From a virus: a DNA stretch of 64,000 nt. The position numbers were made by a program, and so were the translations under genes. The stretch lies in IMG/VR virus record IMGVR_UViG_3300044712_001597, positions 1 to 64,000 of that record. One strand, 5' to 3'. Under the pieces are notes generated by a model that saw only the letters and a list, made by a program, of their open reading frames with translations, did not search any database and had not been told where the DNA came from. Positions 33,538 to 42,268 of this stretch are shown here, in pieces. The number at the start of each line of letters is the position of its first letter. The first letter of the stretch is position 1.

Positions 33538-35058
33538 TTAGCGGGATTGGCGCATAAGGTTTTTCAGCTGCTCGCGGGTTTGAGCAAACGCAGGATCTGA
33601 GCGATCCATTTTTTCAAGGCGCTCAGCCAAGGCGTCAATTTGACGTTGACGATCTTGCGATTGCTGACTTTGCAAGTTCTTAAGGTTGGACGTAACAAGT
33701 TCCACGAAGTCTTTACGCGCTTTCTGGATTCGTTGGAGATTTTCTTTGAACAGGCGCGGAGAGAGTGAAGGACTGATCGAGCCTTCAGCGGCGGCCAACA
33801 GCGCCAGTTCTTTTTCTGAAATCGCGCCAAGTGCTCCTCCTGTTGGAGAATTACGGCGCATATCGGCCAGAGTCTTGAACGCCACGTCGGCCTCGATGTT
33901 TTCGATGAGCTTGCGCACGTCGTTAGCTCCAGTGTCAAAAGGAACTTTTGCGATAAAGTCAGACATGCGCCCCACGGCTGGCAATTTCGACTTGTTCACC
34001 AAAGCGACTACTTTGTCGATGTCTTCCACTGCACGAGTTGCTTGAGCAAGACCAGACTTGAGTGACTCGATTTCGCGCTCGGTGTCCGTGTTCGCCGTAT
34101 CCGGCTCAAAGCGATACTGAACCTGGCCTTTCGCGTTGGTTTCAGCGCTCTTGATGCGGAATCCTTCGGGAACTTCCACTTCCGTGGCCGACAACGGAGC
34201 TCCCGGAGATTGTAGCCGAGCAGTCGGAGTCTTTTCCGCTTCTTCAACTCGCACCTGGCTCTCTGGCAAAATCTGCTGAGTGACGCGGTCCACTACCACG
34301 CTTCCGCCGTTCTCCACGTTCATGCGGACAAAGCGACTTGGAGCTTGCGTTTGCTCCTTCTGCGCTTGAATATCTTCACGCTGCGCGCGGGTTTGCATGC
34401 TTGACATCCGCTCTCCGAGATTGATATCGCGCACGGCCATCAACGGAGTTTCGTTGTACGCTCCAACAAACTCTTCAACAGGAGGAACTAAAAGATCAGC
34501 CAGTGGAGTCCGTCCCTGGAAAGCGCCGCTTGAGTCAATCGATCGAGGCGTTGTGCTGATTCCTTGTTTTGAGGGGTACGCCGTGTCAAACAGCGGAAGA
34601 TCGGGATCGACGTCTGTCGTCAAAGAACCGAAAGGTTCCATTGAGGATCCAGCATTCTTTTGGCGAAGAACGTTGACTTCTTCTTGAGCTTTCTCCGCTT
34701 CGATGAGTTCGCGATTAAGCTTAGCTTGTTCCAAAGGAGTAAGAGGCTTTTCTTCGCCCGCGGTTTCGCGAGCTAACTCCAACGCTCCGCGAGCCGCGTC
34801 AATCTTTTGCTGCTCACGCTTAAGATTATAGTCTTGCACTCCTTTGACCGTATCGACCAACGACCCGGCTCCGATGCGGATTCCGCTCAACAGCGACTCC
34901 AAGCCTGCGATTGACCCTTTCGCCAGCGAGTCAACCCCAGATTCAACTTGAAGAGCCGGCGTAGGAACGAGAGTGCGTCCATCAACCAGGGCCAACGGAG
35001 AAAGCGAAACCGTTCGCGGAAGAGCAGCTGTTGAAGGAGAAAAGCTGAACCCAGCCAT
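33538..35058 (-). CDS. putative internal virion protein
   Basis: 506 residues, seven bases upstream of the giant gene. It has long helical, Glu/Lys/Gln-rich stretches (about 65-135 and 330-506) around a less ordered middle, and no enzymatic motif. Its position between tail genes and the injected giant protein is where T7-like phages encode internal core proteins. No direct family match is recognised, so the role rests on synteny. Confidence 0.5.
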   Translation of the reverse strand: MAGFSFSPSTAALPRTVSLSPLALVDGRTLVPTPALQVESGVDSLAKGSIAGLESLLSGIRIGAGSLVDTVKGVQDYNLKREQQKIDAARGALELARETAGEEKPLTPLEQAKLNRELIEAEKAQEEVNVLRQKNAGSSMEPFGSLTTDVDPDLPLFDTAYPSKQGISTTPRSIDSSGAFQGRTPLADLLVPPVEEFVGAYNETPLMAVRDINLGERMSSMQTRAQREDIQAQKEQTQAPSRFVRMNVENGGSVVVDRVTQQILPESQVRVEEAEKTPTARLQSPGAPLSATEVEVPEGFRIKSAETNAKGQVQYRFEPDTANTDTEREIESLKSGLAQATRAVEDIDKVVALVNKSKLPAVGRMSDFIAKVPFDTGANDVRKLIENIEADVAFKTLADMRRNSPTGGALGAISEKELALLAAAEGSISPSLSPRLFKENLQRIQKARKDFVELVTSNLKNLQSQQSQDRQRQIDALAERLEKMDRSDPAFAQTREQLKNLMRQSR

Positions 35059-35059
35059 G

Positions 35060-35512
35060 TTAGTACCCTCCGAGTTTGATTCCGCCGGGACTATAGAAAA
35101 GATTTCCGGCTTTCAGTGACTGGCCAAAAGGCGAGAGACCTGGAGCGTTCTTGTCTGCCACGGCCATCTTAGCTCCGGCGGCAGAAGGAATCGAAGTTCC
35201 CGGAAGGACGCCCGTAGCTTGAGCGGCTGCGGCCTGAGAAGAAGCATCAAAGTTGGTTTTCGCAACCCGATCTTTTTCTTTCTGCACGGAGTCGAAGCGC
35301 TCTTGCTCGCGCTTGGCTTCTTCAGCTTTTCGGGCCGCCTCTTCTCGAGCTCGCTGCTGCTCGAGACTGCGCTGCAGCGCCGCTTGTTGCTCCTGCTGCA
35401 TTCGACGTTGAGCTTCCATTTCAGCCTGCCAAATGGACATGCTGTTATCTGACGAGGTGTTGCGCCTCTCGTTAGACTTCTTCTTTTTTCCGCCGCCTCC
35501 AGATCCGCCCAT
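35060..35512 (-). CDS. small coiled-coil structural protein
   Basis: 150 residues. The N-terminus is Gly/Lys-rich (GGSGGGGKKKK). Residues about 25-90 are a highly charged Gln/Arg/Glu coiled coil, and the C-terminus is Gly/Pro-rich. It lies one base from the next gene, among internal virion genes. No enzymatic motif; probably a virion or assembly component. Confidence 0.5.
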   Translation of the reverse strand: MGGSGGGGKKKKSNERRNTSSDNSMSIWQAEMEAQRRMQQEQQAALQRSLEQQRAREEAARKAEEAKREQERFDSVQKEKDRVAKTNFDASSQAAAAQATGVLPGTSIPSAAGAKMAVADKNAPGLSPFGQSLKAGNLFYSPGGIKLGGY

Positions 35513-35515
35513 AGT

Positions 35516-36394
35516 TTACTCCTTGCTAGTTTGAGTTGTTGGTTTCCACGAAAAGAGAGGTCCTAGCTCAGAGTCTACGCGCAAGTTGCAATACGCGGCC
35601 GAAGGAGATTCCCATGCCACCAAGTCGGGACGATTGACGACCTCAGTTTGATACTTCGGGCAAAACACGGAAGAGGGTTTTGACGGATCCACGCAGCGAA
35701 AGCAAGCCGAGTAATAGTCTGAGTTGAGAGTCTTATCCGACTTGGTTTGACCGGAGGCCGCGTCATAGCGGTTTTCATCGAGAGGAACATCGTACTGCCG
35801 AGCGTATTCAAAAACGTCTTCATCCGTCCAGTTCCTCAACGGGAAAGCAGCCGCGGCTCCCAGAGGATTCTGCACAAACGATACGCTGAGCGGAATATCG
35901 CCCGAACACGGATCGCTATCCACGGATTTGTGGCCGTGGAACATACAATTCCAAGTAAAGTCGAAAGATCCTGTCGGACGAGACAAAAAAGAAGTCAGAC
36001 CGCACAAAAACGAACTTTCGACTCCAGGCTCTGTAGTTCCGCGCGCCAGGGTGAGATAGTCCGGAGATGGAGAAGCGAAAGAGCTGATTTGATACTTCTG
36101 AAGAACATCCACACGCCCATTGCCTGCGCAAAGAGAAATTGACGACGGTGCGTAGTCATAGGTCTCAAGATTCCACTCTTGAATCAGGCGGAAAATAAAC
36201 TGCAACTTGCGCGGATACCACGGTTCTTTCCAGCACACGACTGGAAGTTCAACTCCAAGGCCGAAGCGAAGCAAGTGCAGCATGACGGTCGAATCTTTTC
36301 CGCCGCTCCAAAGAACGCACGGACGAGTATTCTCGCGAAGCACTTTTTCGCAGAAATCCAAAGTGGAAGAAACTTTTGCGGAAAGAGCGTCCAT
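35516..36394 (-). CDS. PAPS-reductase-family / N-type ATP pyrophosphatase
   Basis: 292 residues. SGGKDSTV (30-37) is the PP-loop of the adenine-nucleotide alpha-hydrolase superfamily. Later Cys residues (CFRC, FCPKY) could bind metal or a cluster. The family covers PAPS/APS reductases, DndC-type phosphorothioation proteins and sulfurtransferases. It sits oddly inside the virion-protein operon (three bases after the upstream gene), not with the nucleotide enzymes. The substrate cannot be told from sequence. Confidence 0.75.
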   Translation of the reverse strand: MDALSAKVSSTLDFCEKVLRENTRPCVLWSGGKDSTVMLHLLRFGLGVELPVVCWKEPWYPRKLQFIFRLIQEWNLETYDYAPSSISLCAGNGRVDVLQKYQISSFASPSPDYLTLARGTTEPGVESSFLCGLTSFLSRPTGSFDFTWNCMFHGHKSVDSDPCSGDIPLSVSFVQNPLGAAAAFPLRNWTDEDVFEYARQYDVPLDENRYDAASGQTKSDKTLNSDYYSACFRCVDPSKPSSVFCPKYQTEVVNRPDLVAWESPSAAYCNLRVDSELGPLFSWKPTTQTSKE

Positions 36395-36397
36395 AGT

Positions 36398-37210
36398 TTA
36401 GAAAGCCAGCAATCCCGCACCCGCTAAAGAAGTTCCTCCGGCGATCAACGAGCCAGTAAGATTTCCCGAGTTTGAAAGATTTGCTCCAGTCATCGCGTTT
36501 GTAGCTTGCGCATTTCCCGATCTACGAGCTGCTTCAAGCTGAGCATTGTTCGTGCGACGTTGCGTCTCCATCTGCATGGCTTGTTGAAACGCGTTGAGTA
36601 CGTTTGAAGCGTTGTTGCCGAGAAAGCCAAGTACCTCTCCGCGATGAGAGTCTCGGGCATCAGCGTTGGCGGACCGGACGGCCGTCATGTTTGAAGCAAT
36701 AGCTCCCGGATCCAAACCGGCGACGGGACGAGGAGTCCCTGCCATGATCGAAGCAGCCTTGGTTTGAATTCTATCACGGTCCGCGATAAAGTCACGCCTT
36801 GTCCGGTCTGCGAGCGAAGAACGTGCAAATCCAGAGCCCAAGCGAGTGCCTGTGGCAATAGCGTCTTCCAATCCTTGACGCACCCAGAGGTTCGAGAGTT
36901 CGGTAGAAGGTCCGCCTTCGAGCTCGGACAGCACTTCACGCGGAAGTTTCTCACGCATGGTGGCCACTTCGGGATTGAGTTGACGGTCCAACTCTCGAGA
37001 CTTGAGTTCATTCACCAGCGACTCGCGGGCCACTGCTTTCTGCAGCGCATCGGTATCCGCAATTCTGAGTTCAGGCGGAAGCGCGATGGCCGCATCAGTG
37101 AGATTGCTCGAAAGTCGCAAAGCTTCAAGCAACCGAGAATTGTATCCTTCAAGAGGATTGACTTCAACCGGTTTTGCGACAACTGGTTTGGATGACGATG
37201 TTCCGCCCAT
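36398..37210 (-). CDS. putative internal virion or tail protein
   Basis: 270 residues. The N-terminus MGGTSSSKPV is followed by a helical body (about 25-160) with an Arg/Asp-rich centre. A Gln/Asn/Ala-rich stretch follows, then a Gly/Ala/Ser-rich C-terminus (SGNLTGSLIAGGTSLAGAGL) that could insert into a membrane, as in ejected core proteins. The start is separated from the preceding gene by 14 bases. The role is inferred from position and composition. Confidence 0.5.
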   Translation of the reverse strand: MGGTSSSKPVVAKPVEVNPLEGYNSRLLEALRLSSNLTDAAIALPPELRIADTDALQKAVARESLVNELKSRELDRQLNPEVATMREKLPREVLSELEGGPSTELSNLWVRQGLEDAIATGTRLGSGFARSSLADRTRRDFIADRDRIQTKAASIMAGTPRPVAGLDPGAIASNMTAVRSANADARDSHRGEVLGFLGNNASNVLNAFQQAMQMETQRRTNNAQLEAARRSGNAQATNAMTGANLSNSGNLTGSLIAGGTSLAGAGLLAF

Positions 37211-37224
37211 AGTGCTTGGATATA

Positions 37225-37608
37225 TTATGACTCTGACAATGAGTAAATCTCCCGCTTCAATCGAGTAAATCCAGCGGATTCAATCATTTCAGTGGGAAAT
37301 GTGGAGCGATCAGCCGCGAGCGGAACTCCAATCAAGCCATCGCCAGCATTCTGAAACTGACAGTGAGCTCTCCAGCTCTGAAGAACTTCTACGACTCCGC
37401 GAGGAGTAGTCAGCGCGGGATGAAACGCTGGAAAAGCAATAGGGACGTAGAGAACGTCGGCGTAGCCAAACACTCTGCCCTCTCGCTCGAAGCAAAACAC
37501 TTTTCCATTCCGCATAGGGTGAATTTCGTGGTCGAAAGTGCGCGCAAACTGCTGGAGCTTTACAAACTCAGGAGTATACGTTGGAACATCGCAGATTTTG
37601 GTTTTCAT
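37225..37608 (-). CDS. hypothetical protein, possibly GNAT-like
   Basis: 127 residues, overlapping the upstream stop as ATGA (37605-37608). It has a compact alpha/beta pattern, with GRVFGYADVLYVPIAFPAF followed by a helix and ESAGFTRLKREIYSL at the C-terminus; the last resembles the end of GNAT acetyltransferase-like phage proteins. The CoA-binding motif is not clear, so the assignment is weak. Confidence 0.45.
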   Translation of the reverse strand: MKTKICDVPTYTPEFVKLQQFARTFDHEIHPMRNGKVFCFEREGRVFGYADVLYVPIAFPAFHPALTTPRGVVEVLQSWRAHCQFQNAGDGLIGVPLAADRSTFPTEMIESAGFTRLKREIYSLSES

Positions 37609-38318
37609 GGGAGTCGTTGGATTCTAAAGATTACCGGAGAACTTCCGGCACGATTGTCAGTATATGGATTGTCATACACACTGATTCCTAGCGGTCCGCC
37701 AGAATGATAGAAATCCATTGTTGGCTGAAGAGCTACCGCGGACAAGGCTTCGGCTTCAGTAAAGAATCTGGGCGTCTCGTACCAGTTGATTCGGCCGGTC
37801 ATAGCCGTAGGAGTTTCGATATCTGTGTAGGTCGTGAGAAGTTGAACTCCGTGCCGTCTTCCGCCAGAAGGAGAAAAATGATTAAGACCCCAAAAACTGG
37901 TCCCAGAGAAACCTACGACTCCTCCTATCCACGTCGCACGATAGTTTCCTGCCGGAGCGCTGAAATACCACCAACTCGGATTCCATCCAAAGATATCCAG
38001 AACCACGTCGCGGAATTCCACCCACGGATCAACTACGAAGTCAGGACGGATCGGAGGAATCACGGGCTCAGTTACTTGAAGCGACTCGCTTTCGACGTTC
38101 TCAAACTGAGAAGCGGAGCTAGCAAAAGTCTTGTCAAACTCAAGTTGTTCAAGTGTCGAGAGCGAGGCATTGACGAGCGCGCAAGGAAGGCAATCCGACG
38201 ACCGAGACTGTTTGACCGGAATAGACGAGTAGAGACTCGGAGTTCGGTAAGATGATAGCGGGCTTACGAAGCTTGAAGTTGTCTTAGAGAAGACCGCGTT
38301 AGAACTTGCCGCAGGCAT
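37605..38318 (-). CDS. tail-associated protein, paralogue of the next gene upstream
   Basis: 237 residues. The N-terminal 90 residues share a pattern with the neighbour at 38322-38978 (MPA.S, F.SP(L/M)S, SLYSSIP, RSS..CL.CA), while the C-terminal beta-rich domain (WWYFSAPAGNYRATWIGGVVG) is different. It is probably a structural adaptor or fibre with a conserved attachment end and a variable distal domain. It follows the tail tubular B gene in the operon. Confidence 0.55.
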   Translation of the reverse strand: MPAASSNAVFSKTTSSFVSPLSSYRTPSLYSSIPVKQSRSSDCLPCALVNASLSTLEQLEFDKTFASSASQFENVESESLQVTEPVIPPIRPDFVVDPWVEFRDVVLDIFGWNPSWWYFSAPAGNYRATWIGGVVGFSGTSFWGLNHFSPSGGRRHGVQLLTTYTDIETPTAMTGRINWYETPRFFTEAEALSAVALQPTMDFYHSGGPLGISVYDNPYTDNRAGSSPVIFRIQRLP

Positions 38319-38321
38319 GAG

Positions 38322-38978
38322 TTAAAGAATTGGAGAACGAAAAAGACGAAGAACGCCGTTTGCGCTGTATGATCCTCCTCCGTTGTAGAGAGTAAGCGTC
38401 CAAGATGTATTGGCCGGAATGAAAGCCAGAAGCGTCGTTTCTCCGCCGTTAAGTAAACCCGCCACGCTGTAAGGTTGGCCGTCAATCGATCCTGCGATGG
38501 GAGGAAACACTACGCGTTGACCGTTGATTTCGAGATTGTTGTCTACCGAGGCCGGATTGTCGGACGGACTGTAGATCCAGCGATCAAATGGAGCCGGAGG
38601 CAAGGAATAAACTCCATAAGGATAGCCCGGAGGATCAGTAAATCCTCCTCCCGGAAACAGAGGCTCCAGAGCGATTTCTTCATACGGCTGAAAAGCTCCA
38701 TCGGGAGGAACAGCAGGAATTTGAGGAAGAGTCGAAGACACACTTTGAGAATCTTGTCCTTCAAAAGCACGGGTAGAGGGAGTTTGAGCCAAAGTAGTGA
38801 TAATCTCACGGCTAGAGCTTGAAGAAATATCAAGAACGGCACAAGAAAGACAACGAACCGCCGAAGAACGCAACAGTGGAATCGAAGAGTACAAAGACAC
38901 TGGCAAAGTTCCACTCATCGGGCTAAGAAAAGCGCTCGGAGCTGTCTCGCTGAAAGAAACGTCTTTAGAAGCAGGCAT
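38322..38978 (-). CDS. tail-associated protein, paralogue of the next gene downstream
   Basis: 218 residues. It shares the N-terminal SLYSSIP and CL.CA pattern with the gene at 37605-38318. The C-terminal 110 residues are Pro/Gly/Ser-rich and beta-predicted (FIPANTSWTLTLYNGGGSYS), as in fibre-tip or exposed virion proteins. It starts nine bases after the tail tubular B stop. Confidence 0.55.
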   Translation of the reverse strand: MPASKDVSFSETAPSAFLSPMSGTLPVSLYSSIPLLRSSAVRCLSCAVLDISSSSSREIITTLAQTPSTRAFEGQDSQSVSSTLPQIPAVPPDGAFQPYEEIALEPLFPGGGFTDPPGYPYGVYSLPPAPFDRWIYSPSDNPASVDNNLEINGQRVVFPPIAGSIDGQPYSVAGLLNGGETTLLAFIPANTSWTLTLYNGGGSYSANGVLRLFRSPIL

Positions 38979-38987
38979 GCGTAAAAA

Positions 38988-41900
38988 TTATGGACACGGA
39001 AGCAAGGCGGCGACCGCTTGATTAGCAAGACTTTGGGCCACAGAATCCGCATCCGCTTGACTGATTGCTGACCGGTGACTTCGAGTCGCCGTCGCGGCGG
39101 TGAAAGACGAAACGAAAGATCCAAGCTGCGTGATTTTTGCAAAATACGGCGACGGACTCGTGATAACCGTGGTGAAATCGCCGCCAATAAACAAGAATCC
39201 GCTGTCCGCGATCTCAATTGCCCGCACCGCGCCATTGAGAACGTACAGTCCGGAGTTGAAGGCCGCGTTACGAGAGCCGTTTGAATTCAAACGCACCATG
39301 CGCTGAACCGCTGCTCCTCCATAAGTCGTAAAAGATCCTCCAACATAGATAGAAGTGTCTACGCAGCGCACCGCATGGACATCCGCGTTGAATCCGAGTC
39401 CGGTGAACGTCCCATCCACAGTTCCAGAAGGATTCAAGCGCACAATGTCAGCTCCCGAAGCAATTCCGTCGGCCGCGAGAACTAACTTTCCGTCTGGTTG
39501 AACGTCAAACCCGATAGACTCGGACACCGGAAGAGTGAACGAGTACGGGGTAAAAGAAGGATCCGACGATCCGTTAGAAAGCAGGCGAACGACTTGTCCT
39601 CCCGTAGGAGAAACTTTCACCACGGCCACAATTTCTCCGGAAGGTAGAACTGCCAGTTTGAACACTCGTGAGTAGCCAGAAGGTGGAGTGAAAGCGCCGT
39701 CAAGTTGACCAGTGATGCTCAAACGGCAAAGTGCAGAGCTCAACGAAACTCCACCGTAAGAAGTAAAAGATCCTCCTACGAGTACTTGATTGTCCGGTTG
39801 AATCGCCAGACAGAGTCCTTGACGAGTGGATCCAAGACCAGTTCCAGTTTGAAAAGTTGGATCGAACTCGCCAGAAGGAAGAAGACGAGCAATTCCTGCG
39901 CTGATCGAACCGTTATACTCTGAAAAATCTCCGCACACGACTACCCGGTTTGAAAAGTCAAGAGCCACTGCGCGCACGACGTCGTTGAAAGCTGTTCCGA
40001 CGGCGAAAGGAAGCAGCCGAGTTCCGTCTGGATTTCGAGCAGCCACTCGAGCTTGCGAAACAGTGCGGTCGAGGGTGAACTCACCTCCTAGAATTGCATT
40101 ATTTCCCGCGCGGTAGGCGATAGAAAGAACGGAGTCGTTGAGCGCCGCCGTGCAACGAGTGTCGGCAATCTTAGTGGCGTCCCAGAAACAAGGATACTGT
40201 GTGCGTAAATAGGCCGCTTGATTCTGAGCAGACTCTGTGGCGGCGGACAGAGCCCGCGCGTCGGCATCCTCTTGCGAGATTTTTGAGCGGTAGTTTCCTG
40301 TGGCCGTCACCACGATCGCTCCGGTCACTGACCCCTCATCGCAAGACAGAGTTTCAGTGAAAGTTTGAGAAGAGGTCCAAACTTGACGCGACACGGCCGA
40401 GTACAATTGGTCGGACGGAACGAATTTAGGATCCCGATCAAAGGCTTCGCTGGACCCATCCTCGAACACCAGACATGCCTTAGATTCATCCGGAGTGCAT
40501 TGGCCATTAGATTTCTCAGGATACGCGCTCAAGAACACTCTCAGGGACTCGAGAGCGGCTTGACCGCACCATCTCACGAGCAAAGAAAAGGCCTTGTCGA
40601 TGTTTTCTCGCTCGTGGGCCTCACAAGTACCGCAACCTGCTTGCGAATTTGAAACCTCAGTAGTCAGTCGACGACTCTGCTTGCGCAAGTCTGAAAAGTC
40701 ATGATCGTCGCCAGAAGGAAGAAGTATTCCAGCGCTCTCTTTGGAGACCGGGGCGATGATTTTTTGACAATGGATTTGCTTGTAAGCTCCTCTACGCCCA
40801 CGGTAGTCGACTCGAACCGACACGTCATCGGCAAGCTCCATGAAATCCAACTGAGCGAATTGAAACTCTTTCAGATCTTGCCCATCGCCGAGCAAACGAG
40901 TTTCAAACTCGCAGAAAATAGGCTGCTGATACTCGGTCAACGTGAAGTCGTCGTCCAGCTCGAAGAAAGAATCTTCACGCTCAGGCATGAAAGCTTCCCA
41001 GACATGGTTATGACTTCCATCGGACAAAGCTGCATAGTCAACGGAAGCGGCGAAGGCTCGACGGCGTCCTTGGATATTTGCTGAAGTCCACTGCACAGGA
41101 CGAATTCCCGTCCACACAGAAGACCAAGCAGGAATCTTATCGGATGTCGACTCAGAAACCGGAGAATAGTCAAGCACGAAAGTCTCGGCATTGAGACTCT
41201 GACGAACGGGCATGGACATCAGCAGATAGTTCTCGAAGCTAAGGCCACAAATTCCTGAGCGGTCTTCACTGAGAAATTGCTTTGAGAAAGCCATCTCGGC
41301 GTCTTTGAAATTGACTTGGCTGGTGAGTTGAGATGACGCGACGGCGTCAGAGGAAACCAATCCTCCCGAACTGTACCACCACATGAGACCCGCCTGGAAA
41401 ACGATGCTTCGTCCAGCAATGCAACCGGTAGAAGGAAACAGCATTGACTGAAAATCTTGAGTGAGAGGCCACTGCGACCGATTACGAATACCCGACCGGA
41501 GAATTTCGCTGCGCTCTTCGGTAAACACTACAACGACTTCCGAGCGACTGTCACTCGTGAAGGAAGTCAATCCTGTCACGGGCTGACGGAAAGAAAAATC
41601 TCCGCGACCTTCTCCCTGCGTTCGCTCGGTAAACTTCAAAGGATCAAGAAGATCGGACGCGATCACCAACTTATCTCGAGCGATCCACAAGCGACCCCCA
41701 GAAAATGACATCCACGTCCCACGAGGAGTTTCCAACGATGGCGCCGACTCGTCAAGATGCCGAGAAAATTCGCCATCCCAGAAAGCCGACTGGGATACTC
41801 CGTCCTGCATGACGAGAACGTTGTAGGTCGGAACGATTTGAATGGTTGAGTCTGCAAGAGTTTGAACCGTCTTCTCGCAATCGCAAAAATGAACCATCGG

Positions 41901-42257
41901 AGCCAACGGATTGAATTTCACGTTGGACAGGCGGAACTGACGCCAATCTCGCGGTTGCGCAAGCGGAAACGGAACTGCGTAGACATAACCATCGACTGCG
42001 CAGACCAGATAGTCAACTTCAGTAGAATTCTTGGTGACTCGGAAATGAGTCATTCCTTGGAGATTACCTTCCGGAAGGATGAGCTTCATCGCGAATCCTG
42101 GACGAGTCTGAGCAATTCCGCCGCGATTGACAATGTTGACCGCTCGTTGATACTGACCTTCAGGAAGCAACCAAGGATGACGAACCGTGTTCATCCCGGC
42201 GATCCATCCGGCGTCAACCTTTACCGCTTGGCCTGATTCGATGGTAGGAGACCGCAT
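38988..42257 (-). CDS. tail tubular protein B-like, with DUF5977 and delta-60 beta-propeller insert
   Basis: 1089 residues. The first 600 residues (DAGWIAGMNTVRHPWLLPEG, NRGGIAQTRPGF, FSGGRLWIARDKLVIASDL) match the nozzle protein of T7-like tails (gp12). After a Cys-rich linker (CGTCEAHE), a DUF5977 module begins near 645. Delta-60 (DUF5122) repeats, with the pattern DGxLVVGGxF..Y.G....RL...G..D..F, fill about 700-1040. A second DUF5977-like piece ends the protein. The add-on domain could be an exposed receptor-binding or stabilising propeller. Confidence 0.8.
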   Translation of the reverse strand: MRSPTIESGQAVKVDAGWIAGMNTVRHPWLLPEGQYQRAVNIVNRGGIAQTRPGFAMKLILPEGNLQGMTHFRVTKNSTEVDYLVCAVDGYVYAVPFPLAQPRDWRQFRLSNVKFNPLAPMVHFCDCEKTVQTLADSTIQIVPTYNVLVMQDGVSQSAFWDGEFSRHLDESAPSLETPRGTWMSFSGGRLWIARDKLVIASDLLDPLKFTERTQGEGRGDFSFRQPVTGLTSFTSDSRSEVVVVFTEERSEILRSGIRNRSQWPLTQDFQSMLFPSTGCIAGRSIVFQAGLMWWYSSGGLVSSDAVASSQLTSQVNFKDAEMAFSKQFLSEDRSGICGLSFENYLLMSMPVRQSLNAETFVLDYSPVSESTSDKIPAWSSVWTGIRPVQWTSANIQGRRRAFAASVDYAALSDGSHNHVWEAFMPEREDSFFELDDDFTLTEYQQPIFCEFETRLLGDGQDLKEFQFAQLDFMELADDVSVRVDYRGRRGAYKQIHCQKIIAPVSKESAGILLPSGDDHDFSDLRKQSRRLTTEVSNSQAGCGTCEAHERENIDKAFSLLVRWCGQAALESLRVFLSAYPEKSNGQCTPDESKACLVFEDGSSEAFDRDPKFVPSDQLYSAVSRQVWTSSQTFTETLSCDEGSVTGAIVVTATGNYRSKISQEDADARALSAATESAQNQAAYLRTQYPCFWDATKIADTRCTAALNDSVLSIAYRAGNNAILGGEFTLDRTVSQARVAARNPDGTRLLPFAVGTAFNDVVRAVALDFSNRVVVCGDFSEYNGSISAGIARLLPSGEFDPTFQTGTGLGSTRQGLCLAIQPDNQVLVGGSFTSYGGVSLSSALCRLSITGQLDGAFTPPSGYSRVFKLAVLPSGEIVAVVKVSPTGGQVVRLLSNGSSDPSFTPYSFTLPVSESIGFDVQPDGKLVLAADGIASGADIVRLNPSGTVDGTFTGLGFNADVHAVRCVDTSIYVGGSFTTYGGAAVQRMVRLNSNGSRNAAFNSGLYVLNGAVRAIEIADSGFLFIGGDFTTVITSPSPYFAKITQLGSFVSSFTAATATRSHRSAISQADADSVAQSLANQAVAALLPCP

Positions 42258-42268
42258 GTCTTAAGAAG

